DNA from: JAEVLT01 sp050496765
GTDB taxonomy: Bacteria > Bacillota > Bacilli > Bacillales > Cytobacillaceae
Assembly (NCBI RefSeq): GCF_050496765.1
Contig: NZ_JBNWEO010000011.1
Span: forward strand, 124,001 to 188,000
Direction: 5' to 3'
Length of the DNA stretch: 64,000 nt
Shown: piece after piece, positions 29,983 to 39,264 of the stretch
Position numbering within the stretch: position 1 is the first letter of the stretch
Layout: each line of letters opens with the position of its first letter
Program-made: the position numbers and the translations under genes
Notes under the pieces: model-generated
The model's database searches: none
Seen by the model: the letters and a program-made list of their open reading frames with translations, nothing else
What the model was told of the DNA's origin: nothing

Positions 29983-31295
29983 AATAAATCAAGCACTAAC
30001 GTAACACCAAAGGCAACGAAAGAAAGAATGGTTTCCAGCACGGTCCATGTTTTAAATGTTTCTTTAACAGTTAAACCTAAATATTCTTTTACCATCCAGA
30101 ATCCAGCGTCGTTTACATGTGAAAACATTAATGACCCTGCACCTGTTGCGATCACAAGCAATTCAAGGTTAACGCCTGTCATGTGCTGAACAATTGGTGC
30201 CACAATCCCCGCAGCTGTTGTTAAAGCAACTGTCGCCGATCCAGTTGCAATCCGAATCAATCCGGCTATGAAAAACGCTAAAACAAGCGGGGAAAGGGAT
30301 AGGTTTTGCGACATGTCGGCAATCGTATTGCCAACCCCACTATCAATCAAAATTTGTTTAAAGCCGCCGCCTGCACCAATGATCGCAATAATCGAACCAA
30401 TTGGAAGAAAACACTCTTCAGTCAGCTTTTTCAGTCCATTTTTATCCATTCCTTGACGAATACCAAAAAAGTAGAATGCTGCAAACACCGCTATCAATAG
30501 AGCAATCAGTGGATTTCCGATAAAGACAAGGAACTTCTCAATTCCTTTCGAAAAGCCCATATATGGAGCGAAAGCTGAGAAAATCATTAAAATGACAGGT
30601 AACAAAATAACAAAGAATGAAACCCCTGTTCCCGGTAATTTTTGAGAGACCGTATTAATTTTAATTAACTCCGGTTCTCCTTCAGGTGTGACATATTTGC
30701 GAATCCATTTCGCATATACGGGTCCAGCTAGAATGGCCGGAATAATCGCAACAATGAGTGAATACACAAGAACTTTGCCCAGATTTGCATTATAGATGCT
30801 AATCGCTGCCACAGCCCCAGGATGCGGCGGAACTAAACCGTGAACAATTGACAACCCTGTAATCGCTGGAAGGGCGATCAGCAAGAGATTTTGTTTTGAT
30901 GTTTTATAAATCGAGATAATCAACGGCAAGATGATTAAAATACCAACTTCAAAAAATACTGGAATACCGATGATAAAACCTGCTAACAGCATAGCCCACG
31001 GCAGTTTTTTTACGCCGAATTTCTGAACAAAGTAATTGGCAATTTGTACTCCCGCCCCTGAGTCTGCCATCATTTTGCCTAAAATAGTACCTAAAGCAAG
31101 AATTCCGACTAAGTGACCTAATGCACCACCAACACCAGTTTCATAGGCACCTACGATTTTATCCATTGATAAACCTGAAAAAATGGCGAGGAACAAACTG
31201 GCAATCGTTAAACTAATAAAAGCATGCCACTTAAACCATGAAACTCCTATTATAACAATAATAATAGCTACAAACGTGATTAATAAGTTATACAT
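29976..31295 (-). CDS. gntP: gluconate permease GntP
   Basis: 439 residues with about 12-14 membrane segments; GntP family of gluconate:H+ symporters. Family stretches: GALGHLVGILALGTILGKMM, HGLVPPHPGAVAA (about 155-167), and TGSATVALTTAAGIVAP near the end, followed by SHVNDAGFWMVKEYLG. It brings gluconate in for GntK. Transcribed alone; the 375-base upstream region carries further TGAAA/TTTCA sites, so it is probably a member of the RpiR regulon. Confidence 0.93.
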   Translation of the reverse strand: MYNLLITFVAIIIVIIGVSWFKWHAFISLTIASLFLAIFSGLSMDKIVGAYETGVGGALGHLVGILALGTILGKMMADSGAGVQIANYFVQKFGVKKLPWAMLLAGFIIGIPVFFEVGILIILPLIISIYKTSKQNLLLIALPAITGLSIVHGLVPPHPGAVAAISIYNANLGKVLVYSLIVAIIPAILAGPVYAKWIRKYVTPEGEPELIKINTVSQKLPGTGVSFFVILLPVILMIFSAFAPYMGFSKGIEKFLVFIGNPLIALLIAVFAAFYFFGIRQGMDKNGLKKLTEECFLPIGSIIAIIGAGGGFKQILIDSGVGNTIADMSQNLSLSPLVLAFFIAGLIRIATGSATVALTTAAGIVAPIVQHMTGVNLELLVIATGAGSLMFSHVNDAGFWMVKEYLGLTVKETFKTWTVLETILSFVAFGVTLVLDLFI

Positions 31296-31402
31296 ATTCT
31301 CTTCACCGTCCCCTTTAAATGTAAACCCTTTCTTCTTTTTACAAAAAATTGATTCCTTTTATCCTTGTCGTTTCAATCAGATTATTTTGGCCAAATAATA
31401 GA

Positions 31403-31484
31403 TGAAAGCACTTTCAGTTTCTAGTTTGATTATATGAAAAAAAATTTCTTTTATCAAGAGATATTTTCGAAAAAATTTTTTTCG
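31403..31484 (-). promoter_or_regulatory. RpiR-type operator candidates upstream of gntP
   Basis: TGAAAGCACTTTCA (31403-31416), TGAAAAAAAATTTCT (31435-31449) and CGAAAAAATTTTTTTCG (31468-31484) resemble the TGAAA-N5-TTTCA sites of the gntK/regulator region. The remaining bases between 31296 and 31640 show nothing else I can interpret. Confidence 0.5.
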
Positions 31485-31644
31485 GTTTTTTTCAACAGAA
31501 TGCCATAAACCAAATCAACCCCAGTTTACCTAATATTCCAGATTTTATTGGTATCTATTTGGCGATAGACTTTTCTATCAACCGGCTTTTTCCCTTTTAC
31601 TATTCTAGATGGTAAGTTAGGATATAAATTCTTGTCTTAAAATA

Positions 31645-31684
31645 AAAAAAGCCCGACCCATTTTCTGTGAGTCAAGCTTTCTTT
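31645..31684 (-). terminator. terminator of the glnQHMP-type operon
   Basis: Minus strand AAAGCTTGACTCA, loop, GGGTCGGGCTTTTTTTATT. The stop codon of the last permease lies inside the hairpin. Confidence 0.75.
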
Positions 31685-32325
31685 GTTTCTAATTTTCTTG
31701 CTACAAGTGACAATCCATAGTTGACTATAAAATACATAAAGGCAAGGATCAGGATCATCGGAATGACGTAGCTGTTTTTTTGCCCGTAAATAATCTGCGC
31801 GTTGTGGGTTAATTCCGGAAGGGCGATGACGACGGCTAATGAAGTATCTTTCAGCAAGGAAATAAACTGGCTGACGATCGGCGGCACCATCCGGCGGAGT
31901 GCCTGCGGCAAGATAATCGATCTTAGCGTCTGGACATAGGTCAACCCAGAAGAACGTGCCGCTTCAATTTGACCCTTTTCAACCGAATTTAACCCGCTGC
32001 GAATAATTTCCGCCAGCATCGCCGACTCAAACATCGTTAACGAAACGATAGCCGCTGCGGTGATTGGCAGCTTTAGGCCGACTTCCGGAAGCGCGAAATA
32101 GGTGAAGAAAATAATCAGCAAAAGCGGGAGGTTGCGGATTGTTTCAACCACCACTGTCAGCAATTTTGATACGAATGGAATTTTTGCATAACGAAGCGTT
32201 CCAATCAACCCGCCGAGCAGGAAGCTTAAAACAATCGAAATAAAAGCGACCTCAAGGGTGACAGCAAAGCCTTGCAGTAAAAATTTAAGATGGTTCAAGG
32301 AATAAGCACCGGCAAAATCCATCAC
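31672..32325 (-). CDS. glnP: amino acid ABC transporter permease (GlnP type)
   Basis: 217 residues, five membrane segments; His/Glu/Gln/Arg/opine permease family. The conserved cytoplasmic loop is GQIEAARSSGLTYVQTLRSIILPQALRRMVPP near 120-150. It pairs with the preceding GlnM-type permease in a heterodimeric channel. Last gene of the operon; 10 bases after the previous stop. The symbol follows B. subtilis operon order glnQ-glnH-glnM-glnP. Confidence 0.88.
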   Translation of the reverse strand: MMDFAGAYSLNHLKFLLQGFAVTLEVAFISIVLSFLLGGLIGTLRYAKIPFVSKLLTVVVETIRNLPLLLIIFFTYFALPEVGLKLPITAAAIVSLTMFESAMLAEIIRSGLNSVEKGQIEAARSSGLTYVQTLRSIILPQALRRMVPPIVSQFISLLKDTSLAVVIALPELTHNAQIIYGQKNSYVIPMILILAFMYFIVNYGLSLVARKLETKKA

Positions 32326-32335
32326 TTTACCTCCA

Positions 32336-32986
32336 TCAACGAGTCTTCGCTAGGCGTCTTTCAAGATAACCAACGCCAAGGCTTAAAGGGATTGTTAAGA
32401 GCAAATAGAAAAGAGCAACAAAGATGTACACATCAAACGTAACAAAGGTACGGGATGAGATCAGATCTGCCTGATACATCAAATCGAGACCTGCAACCAC
32501 TCCTAAGATCGAAGAGTTTTTCACAAGATTGATAAATTGGTTGCCAAGCGGGGGAATGACAATTTTTATCGCCTGGGGTAAAATAATCAGCCGCATTGCT
32601 TGATTGTAAGTTAAACCCGAGGAACGTGCCGCCTCCATCTGCCCTTTTGGAACCGCCATAATTCCGGCGCGGATCGCTTCGGCAATAAACGCCGCCGTGT
32701 AAATCGAAAGCGCGATGGTACCTGCTGTCAATCCCTCAAACGTGATGCCAATTGATGCCAAACCGAAATAAAAAAAGAATGTAATAATAAGAACTGGAAT
32801 ATTGCGGATAAACTCAACATAGATCGTGCCAAGCCAATTAAATGCCTTAATTGGAGCAATTCTCATTACAGCAATGAGGGTTCCTAGAAAAAAGCTGCAC
32901 ACAAGCGCAATCACGCTCGCAATAATCGTATATTTAAAACCCTGTAAATACAGATCCAGGTTATCCGTTAAAATGGAAAAATTCAT
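32336..32986 (-). CDS. glnM: amino acid ABC transporter permease (GlnM type)
   Basis: 216 residues, five membrane segments, same family as the next gene. Loop GQMEAARSSGLTYNQAMRLI then LPQAIKIVIPPLGNQF. GlnM and GlnP form the membrane part of the glutamine/glutamate-type importer. It lies 65 bases after the binding-protein gene. The specificity is inferred only from gene order and similarity of GlnQ. Confidence 0.88.
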   Translation of the reverse strand: MNFSILTDNLDLYLQGFKYTIIASVIALVCSFFLGTLIAVMRIAPIKAFNWLGTIYVEFIRNIPVLIITFFFYFGLASIGITFEGLTAGTIALSIYTAAFIAEAIRAGIMAVPKGQMEAARSSGLTYNQAMRLIILPQAIKIVIPPLGNQFINLVKNSSILGVVAGLDLMYQADLISSRTFVTFDVYIFVALFYLLLTIPLSLGVGYLERRLAKTR

Positions 32987-33051
32987 ACACCTGCCACCCT
33001 TCTTAACTAAGCAGGATGAGAAGTTTTCCCATCCTGCCCTGAAGCTACAAA

Positions 33052-33864
33052 TTATTGCTGTTTAATCCATTTGTTCTTAATTTCGTCATACTTGCCTGAG
33101 TCCTTAACTGCCTTCAAAGCCTCATTTAATTTTTTCACAAAATCCTGATTGCCTTTTTTCACAGCAATTCCATATGGCTCTTCTGTGAAAGTGCCGCCGA
33201 CTAAATGGTAGTTCGGATCTTCATCTGCCATTCCGTAAAGGATGGCGTCATCGGTTGTCAGCGCATCCCCTTTACCGGCTTTCAGAGCCGTGAAAGCTTC
33301 AGCATAGTTTTCGAATTCAAGCACTTGGGTTTCCGGAGCTTTTTTCCGAATATTGATAGCTGAAGTTGAGCCTTTTGCAGTCAATACCTTTGTCCCTTTC
33401 TTTAAATCCTCAATTCCTTTGATTTTACTGCCCTTTTTCACAAGCAAAGACTGTCCTGCTTTGAAATACACATCCGTAAAATCAACTTCTTTCTTGCGCT
33501 CTTCCGAAATGGTCATCGTGGCAACAACGGCATCGACATCCCCGTTATTAAGCATCGGGATTCTTGTTTTTGAGGTAACTTCTTTAAACTCGACTTTATT
33601 TTCATCACCCAAAATTTGCTTGGCCAACTGCTTGGCAATGTCAATATCAAAGCCTTCTACTTTTCCAGTGTTCGGATTTTTCAAACCAAACAGGCGCGTA
33701 TCATTTTTCACGCCAAAAACAATCTTATCTCTTTTTTTAATTTGGGCAAGCACATCGCCGCCATCTTTGCTGCTGCCGCTTGTTTTTTCTGCTTTTCCAC
33801 CGCAAGCAGCCAATAGAAATACAGCAAGCACAGACATCAGTGTCAGTTTAAAGATTCTCTTCAT
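33052..33864 (-). CDS. glnH: amino acid ABC transporter substrate-binding lipoprotein (GlnH type)
   Basis: About 270 residues from the ATG 33864 (MKRIFKLTLMSVLAVFLLAAC), which has GGGGAGG seven bases ahead. The lipobox LLAAC near residue 17-21 predicts a lipid anchor outside the membrane. Family 3 binding-protein motifs: GFDIDIAKQLAKQIL, DAVVATMTISEERKKEVDFT and ALTTDDAILYGMA. It delivers a polar amino acid to GlnM/GlnP. Confidence 0.9.
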   Translation of the reverse strand: MKRIFKLTLMSVLAVFLLAACGGKAEKTSGSSKDGGDVLAQIKKRDKIVFGVKNDTRLFGLKNPNTGKVEGFDIDIAKQLAKQILGDENKVEFKEVTSKTRIPMLNNGDVDAVVATMTISEERKKEVDFTDVYFKAGQSLLVKKGSKIKGIEDLKKGTKVLTAKGSTSAINIRKKAPETQVLEFENYAEAFTALKAGKGDALTTDDAILYGMADEDPNYHLVGGTFTEEPYGIAVKKGNQDFVKKLNEALKAVKDSGKYDEIKNKWIKQQ

Positions 33865-33931
33865 TCTTTTTCCTCCCCTTTTAAATAGATAATCTATGTG
33901 AGTATAGGAACTCCATATCACAGAACCATGC

Positions 33932-34660
33932 TTAATGGTTTAAAATCCTGCTGAGGAACAATTGAGCCCGTTCCTCATGCGGATGTGCGAAAAATTCCTC
34001 TGGCACAGCCTCTTCAAGAATCATCCCTTGATCCATAAACACAATCCGATCCGCCACTTCTCGGGCAAATCCCATTTCGTGTGTGACAACGACCATTGTC
34101 ATGCCTTCTTTCGCGAGCGTTTTCATGACTTCTAAAACTTCTCCGATCATTTCGGGGTCGAGTGCGGATGTTGGCTCATCAAAGAGCATGATTTCCGGTT
34201 TCATTGCCAGCCCGCGCGCGATGGCAACACGTTGCTGCTGGCCGCCTGACAACTGAGTCGGGTACGCATTTGCCTTTTCTGGAATTCCGACTTTTTGCAA
34301 ATAAAACTCGGCTGTTTCCCTTGCTTCTTTTTCTGATTTTCCGAGTACCTTCATTGGTGCCAGCGTGATATTTTCCAAAACAGTCTTGTGAGGATACAAG
34401 TGGAAGTGTTGGAAAACCATTCCGATATTGCGCCTCAATTTGTTCACATCGGTTTTTTTATCATGGACAGCAAAACCATTTACCATTAAGGTTCCGTCCG
34501 TAATCGTTTCTAGCTGGTTGATGCAGCGGAGCATTGTGCTTTTTCCTGAGCCCGATGGCCCGATGACAACGACCACTTCCCCTTGATTGATTGTAAGATT
34601 AATATTTTTTAACACATGAAAATCACCGAAATACTTATTAACTTGATTAAAAACAATCAT
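33932..34660 (-). CDS. glnQ: amino acid ABC transporter ATP-binding protein GlnQ
   Basis: 242 residues, very close to B. subtilis GlnQ as I recall it. Walker A GPSGSGKST at 34-42, Q-loop VFQHFHLYPHKTVLENI, signature LSGGQQQRVAIARGLAMKP, Walker B IMLFDEPTSALDPEM, H-loop VVTHEMGFAREVADRIVFMD. First gene of the operon. Upstream (34661-34850) is AT-rich sequence where I see no further feature. Confidence 0.94.
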   Translation of the reverse strand: MIVFNQVNKYFGDFHVLKNINLTINQGEVVVVIGPSGSGKSTMLRCINQLETITDGTLMVNGFAVHDKKTDVNKLRRNIGMVFQHFHLYPHKTVLENITLAPMKVLGKSEKEARETAEFYLQKVGIPEKANAYPTQLSGGQQQRVAIARGLAMKPEIMLFDEPTSALDPEMIGEVLEVMKTLAKEGMTMVVVTHEMGFAREVADRIVFMDQGMILEEAVPEEFFAHPHEERAQLFLSRILNH

Positions 34661-34854
34661 GTTAAGCCCCCTATCTATATAAAAACACTTATGTATATAG
34701 TAGCATAATTATATTATACAATTATCAATTTTCTGAAATATATCACAATTGATTATAAACGATATCAACATCATCGGTCAAACCAGTCGAATTTCTATTT
34801 TACAAAAATACAAAAAATATCCTGCTTACGCTTCTCTTTCTTTAAAGAACAAAA

Positions 34855-34897
34855 TAAAAAACCGCTCAGCTTGTTGATTCCAGCTGAACAGTTTCAT
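34855..34897 (-). terminator. terminator of the SDR gene
   Basis: Minus strand ACTGTTCAGCTGG, loop, CAAGCTGAGCGGT then TTTTTTATTTTG. Confidence 0.75.
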
Positions 34898-34916
34898 TGG
34901 TGTATCGATCATCCAT

Positions 34917-35666
34917 TTATTCGACATAAATCATTTTCTTCGTCATTCCGCCATCAATGGTTAGGTTTGTTCCTGTTACAAAGTTATTTTCTGTAGCAGT
35001 TAAAAACAGGCATGCCTGGGCAATATCCTCCGGTTTGCCAACCCGTTTAGATGGATGCTGCTCGTGATCTGCTTTCGTCAGTTTGGAATAATCGCCCGTT
35101 TCAATCCACCCCGGCGAAATCGAATTAACGGTAATGCGGTCATCGCTTAAGGAAACCGCCAGCGCATGAGTCAATGCCACAATCCCGCCCTTTGTTGCGG
35201 AGTAAGACTCGGTATTCGGCTCAGACATAAAAGCCCTTGTCGAAGCAATATTGACAATCGCACCCCCGGTTTCATTTTCACGCATGTATTTCGCTGCTTC
35301 GCGGGAACTAAGAAACACACTGCGCAAATTCGTGTTGATCACGTCATCCCATTCTGCCAAAGACAATTCGTACGGCGATTTCCGAATCATTTTTCCGGCA
35401 TTATTGATCAAAATATCAATTCGGCCATACGTTGTTTTCGCCTGTTTCATCAAGGCAATGATGTCTTCCTCCGAACGGACGTCGGTTTTATTAAACAACG
35501 CCTCACCACCCGCTTCCTTGATGGAGCTGACGCTATTTCTTCCAGCAGTTTCATCCATATCTGCGGCTACAACCTTTGCGCCCGTATTGGCAAAGGCGCT
35601 GGCAACCGCTTTGCCAATTCCGCTTGCTGCTCCTGTTACAATCACTACTTTGTTTGAAAAGTCCAA
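34917..35666 (-). CDS. short-chain dehydrogenase/reductase
   Basis: 249 residues, classical SDR length. Nucleotide loop TGAASGIG at 11-18, NNAG at 88-91, catalytic S142, Y155 and K159 (YSATK), and SPGWIETGDYSKL after it. D36/D38 following the second strand (VVAADMDET) suggests preference for NAD. It resembles the glucose-1-dehydrogenase/3-oxoacyl reductase group; the substrate is not predictable. Single gene with its own terminator. Confidence 0.88.
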   Translation of the reverse strand: MDFSNKVVIVTGAASGIGKAVASAFANTGAKVVAADMDETAGRNSVSSIKEAGGEALFNKTDVRSEEDIIALMKQAKTTYGRIDILINNAGKMIRKSPYELSLAEWDDVINTNLRSVFLSSREAAKYMRENETGGAIVNIASTRAFMSEPNTESYSATKGGIVALTHALAVSLSDDRITVNSISPGWIETGDYSKLTKADHEQHPSKRVGKPEDIAQACLFLTATENNFVTGTNLTIDGGMTKKMIYVE

Positions 35667-35748
35667 TTTTCCGCCTCCTTTCTTCCAAAAAAATCATTTA
35701 CTGTCCGCATGACAAATCGATTGCTACTTTCGCCCAAAGGAAATAGAA

Positions 35749-35788
35749 GGAGCCTCAACAGTTTCCTGAGGCGGGTTCCTGCCTTTTC
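35749..35788 (-). terminator. terminator of the CBS-domain gene
   Basis: Minus strand GCCTCA, loop GGAAACTGT, TGAGGC followed by TCCTTCTATTT. Confidence 0.6.
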
Positions 35789-36253
35789 TTACAATTGTTT
35801 CAAAATCTTCGTCTGAATATTGCGGATCACGTCACCTCTGCTGATAACTCCAACAACCCGGCGATCTTGATCGATAACAGGGAGTTTTTTGAAATGATGT
35901 TTTGCCAATATCGTCATGACTTGTTCCATATCATCATCAGGGGACACGGTAACAATCCCGCTTCGTTTTGCGATTTTCGAAACTTCTAATTCAACCATTT
36001 CATTTAATAAATTTTCCAATTCTTGTTTTTCTACATACATAATAAATGCAAAGAAATCATAGATTTGCAAGTCACGGGGCTTGATCGCCCGCAATACATC
36101 TCCGTCGGTGACCATTCCAAGCAATTTGCCTGTTTCATCTACAACAGGCAATCCGCCAATTTTCTTTTCGACAAACGTATTCATCACGTCTTTTATAGGA
36201 TCGTTTGGCCGAGCGGAAATTACATCTTTGATCATAAACTCTCTTACTTTCAT
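35789..36253 (-). CDS. protein of two CBS domains
   Basis: 154 residues: CBS1 about 1-60 (VREFMIKDVISARPNDPIKD, GGLPVVDETGKLLGMVTDGD) and CBS2 about 88-152 (KRSGIVTVSPDDDMEQVMTI, KKLPVIDQDRRVVGVISRGD). Tandem CBS pairs bind adenosyl nucleotides and act as energy or ligand sensors. No effector domain is attached and the partner is unknown. Encoded alone. Confidence 0.9.
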   Translation of the reverse strand: MKVREFMIKDVISARPNDPIKDVMNTFVEKKIGGLPVVDETGKLLGMVTDGDVLRAIKPRDLQIYDFFAFIMYVEKQELENLLNEMVELEVSKIAKRSGIVTVSPDDDMEQVMTILAKHHFKKLPVIDQDRRVVGVISRGDVIRNIQTKILKQL

Positions 36254-36350
36254 GTCTGTCGCCTCTTTCGCAGAATTTTCTACTCTGTCCTTATTATATC
36301 GAAAAAAAGTCCCATTCTTTTTACAATTTGGTGTATTTTCGTCTAATCGT

Positions 36351-36590
36351 TTACTTTTTCCTTTTCCATTCCTTTATAACCCAAATCAAAAGAATGATGC
36401 CAACAATCATAATCGCAATCCAAAATGTCTGATTTAACCAAAAGAACATATGGTGAAACATCGTTTGTCTCCCCATCATCATTCCCATTGAGCTTGGGGG
36501 AAACCACATCATCCTTAGCACGAACAGCAATGAAGAAACACCGAGAACCATTAACAAAATGAAAAAAATACTGAACAGCAATCGTTTCAT
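36351..36590 (-). CDS. small membrane protein behind the two-component system
   Basis: 79 residues from the ATG 36590 (MKRLLFSIFFILLMVLGVSS), whose ribosome binding site AAGGTGAG overlaps the end of the response-regulator gene. Two hydrophobic helices (about 4-25 and 55-73) flank a methionine-rich loop (SSMGMMMGRQTMFHHMFF). Met/His-rich loops often bind copper or silver, and the copper efflux operon lies 3 kb away, but this link is speculative. I do not recognise the family. Confidence 0.7.
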   Translation of the reverse strand: MKRLLFSIFFILLMVLGVSSLLFVLRMMWFPPSSMGMMMGRQTMFHHMFFWLNQTFWIAIMIVGIILLIWVIKEWKRKK

Positions 36591-36600
36591 CGTTCTCACC

Positions 36601-37275
36601 TTATTCTACTTTATAGCCAATGCCCCAGACGGTTTTCACAAACGATTTATCAATTCCGAAGGCATGGAGCTTTTCTCTGAGATTTTTGATATGCGAGTCC
36701 ACTGTCCGATCATCGCCGGTAAATTCCATCCCCCAAATCAGTTCAACCAACTGTTCCCGGGAAAAAACTTTCCCCCGGTGGCTGAGGAACATTTCCAACA
36801 GGTCGAACTCTGTTTGTGTTAAATTGATCATCTGTCCCTCGTACATCACCGATCGCTCCGCTAAATTCAAAGTAATCCCTTTATATTTCAACCACTCATC
36901 TGAATCATTTGCTTTTTTCGCCCTTCTTAACAGCGCCTTGACTCGAACGATTAACTCCGCCGCGTCAAACGGCTTGACAAGATAATCATCTGCACCAGTT
37001 GACAAACCTTGCACCTTGTCTTCAATTGCCCCTTTTGCTGTCAGCAAAATAATCGGAAGATCGGAGACTTTTCGCACTTGCTCAATCGTTTCCCAGCCAT
37101 CCATTAACGGCATCATGACATCTAAAATCATCAAATCATAATCATTCTTTAAAATTTTCTGATAGGCCTCGCTCCCATCAGCCGCTTCCTCGACTTGGTA
37201 ATTCTCCTGCTGGAGATAGATCTTTAGCAGCTGCCGCATCTCTTTTTCATCATCGACAACAAGAATTTTCATCAT
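36601..37275 (-). CDS. OmpR/PhoB-family response regulator
   Basis: 224 residues. Receiver domain 1-115 with phosphorylation site D52 (MILDVMMPLMDG), T79 and K101; winged-helix DNA-binding domain about 128-224 (LTQTEFDLLEMFLSHRGKVF, DDRTVDSHIKNLREKL). Its ATG overlaps the kinase stop codon by 4 bases. The target genes are unknown; the small membrane protein downstream is one likely member of the same transcript. Confidence 0.93.
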   Translation of the reverse strand: MMKILVVDDEKEMRQLLKIYLQQENYQVEEAADGSEAYQKILKNDYDLMILDVMMPLMDGWETIEQVRKVSDLPIILLTAKGAIEDKVQGLSTGADDYLVKPFDAAELIVRVKALLRRAKKANDSDEWLKYKGITLNLAERSVMYEGQMINLTQTEFDLLEMFLSHRGKVFSREQLVELIWGMEFTGDDRTVDSHIKNLREKLHAFGIDKSFVKTVWGIGYKVE

Positions 37276-38681
37276 TTTGTTTTCCTCCCCTGGTGGGCGA
37301 CTTTCCGCGATTTTTGTAAAAAAAGCGTAAAGGTTGTTCCCGTATTTTCCGTGCTGCGAACTTCGATTCGGCCATTGTGCGCTTCGATGATTTGTTTAAC
37401 AATATACAATCCAAGCCCTGTTCCTCCGGTTTTGCGTGTTCGAGATTTATCAACCCGATAAAAGCGATCCCAAATTTTTGATAAATCTTGACTTGGAATC
37501 CCAATGCCCGTATCGCTGATTTCAATCCCGATCCATTCTTTTTGGGTAGACGTTCGGATCGTTACCGCACCATGTTCGGTATATTTTACGGCATTTTCAA
37601 TCAGGTTATATAATACCTGCTCCATCCGATGGGCATCAATGATCAACTTCGGAATCTTTTCTTTCAAACGGGCATTGAGCTTAAGCCCTTTTTCAGCAGC
37701 AGCAGGTTTAAATATTTCAATGACTTTTTCTAGCAGGGATTGTACGTCTGTATCCTCTTTATGCAACGTAAACTCACCGACTTGAAGCTTGCTCATTTCG
37801 AACAAATCATCCACAAGAAAGGCAACCCGTTTTGCTTCATTATGAATAATTTGCAAATATTCCTTTTGTTCTGTTTCACTTTTAATGATTCCCTTGTTCA
37901 GAATATCACTGTATCCCTTAATATACGTCAGCGGCGTGCGCAGTTCATGGGACACCGCGTTTAAGAATTCATTTCTCGTGTCCTCGTATGACTGCAATTT
38001 TTCTCCCAATTGCTGAATGGAATTGGCAAGCTGGGCGATCTCATCGTTCCCTTTTGCCGGTATTTGCTGCTGATACTTTCCGAGAGCCATACGGTTCGTG
38101 GCATCTTTCATAATTAACAACGGATTTGTCAATCTTCGTGAGAGAATGCCAATTAAGCCTAACGCAATAAAAATGGTTCCGAAGCTTGCCGCAAGAATCA
38201 AGATTTTTAAAACCAAATCCATTTCACGCAAAACATTGGACGGATAAAACATATAAACATACCCTTTGTTTTTTTCAATTGTTGAAATGGTGACCATGTA
38301 CTGATGATTTTTCCAATCCTTGTCGATAATTTTATTGAGTGTTTGATTTTTGAGTTTCAGGAGATGGTTTTGCATATCCGCATCCATTGGCTCAGAAGAC
38401 CCAATAAGCTTCTGATTTGCGTCGGTTATCACCACTCGGGCTGTGCTTCCTTTTTCCATTGAAAGAACATGACGGATCGTCTCCTGGCTGAAGTCGCTTG
38501 CTAACGCTTTTGCATGGTTGCCGCCACGGACAAGCAAATCCTTCGTGACAAAATCGACAAACAAATTGGTAAACACTCCATATAAAATCGCGCCAAGGAT
38601 CAGCAGCAAGGATAGAAAAATGCTGCTGAACAAAAGACCCAGCTTAATTGAAACACTGTTAAAAATTGAATTTTTTTTCAT
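37272..38681 (-). CDS. membrane sensor histidine kinase
   Basis: About 469 residues from the ATG 38681, with GGAG six bases ahead. Two membrane segments (about 15-38 and 158-180) enclose an extracellular sensor of roughly 120 residues, then HAMP (about 181-235), HisKA with the phospho-accepting histidine in NAVSHELRTPLTYIKGYSD (about 245), and HATPase_c (NLIENAVKYTEHG, ISDTGIGIP, GGTGLGLYIVKQI). Class I kinase of the EnvZ/PhoR type, coupled to the response regulator gene. The signal is unknown. Confidence 0.93.
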   Translation of the reverse strand: MKKNSIFNSVSIKLGLLFSSIFLSLLLILGAILYGVFTNLFVDFVTKDLLVRGGNHAKALASDFSQETIRHVLSMEKGSTARVVITDANQKLIGSSEPMDADMQNHLLKLKNQTLNKIIDKDWKNHQYMVTISTIEKNKGYVYMFYPSNVLREMDLVLKILILAASFGTIFIALGLIGILSRRLTNPLLIMKDATNRMALGKYQQQIPAKGNDEIAQLANSIQQLGEKLQSYEDTRNEFLNAVSHELRTPLTYIKGYSDILNKGIIKSETEQKEYLQIIHNEAKRVAFLVDDLFEMSKLQVGEFTLHKEDTDVQSLLEKVIEIFKPAAAEKGLKLNARLKEKIPKLIIDAHRMEQVLYNLIENAVKYTEHGAVTIRTSTQKEWIGIEISDTGIGIPSQDLSKIWDRFYRVDKSRTRKTGGTGLGLYIVKQIIEAHNGRIEVRSTENTGTTFTLFLQKSRKVAHQGRKTK

Positions 38682-39025
38682 GACGGACTCCATCCATAAT
38701 CATTCATCAAGTTACTGCTCTCAAACACATTTTCATTCTTGCCTTCATCGCTGAAGTGGAAACCTTTTACTTGCTTTGATTATAGCGCAAAACTGTCAAA
38801 AAAGTTTGCAGAAAATCTCCGACGATTGGCTGTTCATGCCGCACATTCAGCCAGTGAAACATGTCTCAACTGAATGATCCTCAAAATAAATTGAATTCTT
38901 CGGAATTGTACTAACTTTGTAACAGCAACGTCACTTTTTCGCAACAACTGCCTCCTTCTGCAAGCGCTTTTTCCGTCTTAAAATAAGATTAGCATATAGT
39001 TTATCTATTTAAAGGAGTGTTGACC

Positions 39026-39205
39026 ATGGACTATTTGGATGTGAAAGAGCAATTGGAACTCCAGAAAATGAACGTGCTAAAGAAACTTGACAACCCTGAA
39101 TTGACAAAAGAAGAACATGAAAACCTAAAAAATTTAATCAATAACTACGACTATATGATTGAACTGACGGAAATGAACCACTTTGAACGGGGCATCATCC
39201 ACTAA
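39026..39205 (+). CDS. small uncharacterised protein
   Basis: 59 residues from the ATG 39026 (MDYLDVKEQLELQKMNVLKK), with AAAGGAG nine bases ahead; a longer frame starts at 39017. Predicted almost wholly helical and acidic, ending in FERGIIH. No membrane segment. It reads like one of the short conserved Bacillus helical proteins (DUF3896-like by impression only). Followed by a strong bidirectional terminator. The region 38694-39000 before it shows no other gene. Confidence 0.7.
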   Translation: MDYLDVKEQLELQKMNVLKKLDNPELTKEEHENLKNLINNYDYMIELTEMNHFERGIIH

Positions 39206-39243
39206 AAAAACAGGGAGCGCAAACGAAGCTCCCTGTTTTTTAG
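39206..39243. terminator. bidirectional terminator
   Basis: AAAACAGGGAGC, loop, GCTCCCTGTTTTTT; serves the small plus-strand gene and the copper operon coming from the right. Confidence 0.85.
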
Positions 39244-39264
39244 TGATTCATTTTTGCTGCTCAC

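Noticed and set aside
38700..39000. Strong promoter from TTGACA and TATAAT near 38775-38800 (minus strand)
   Set aside because: The boxes are only nine bases apart, so they cannot serve as one sigma-A promoter.
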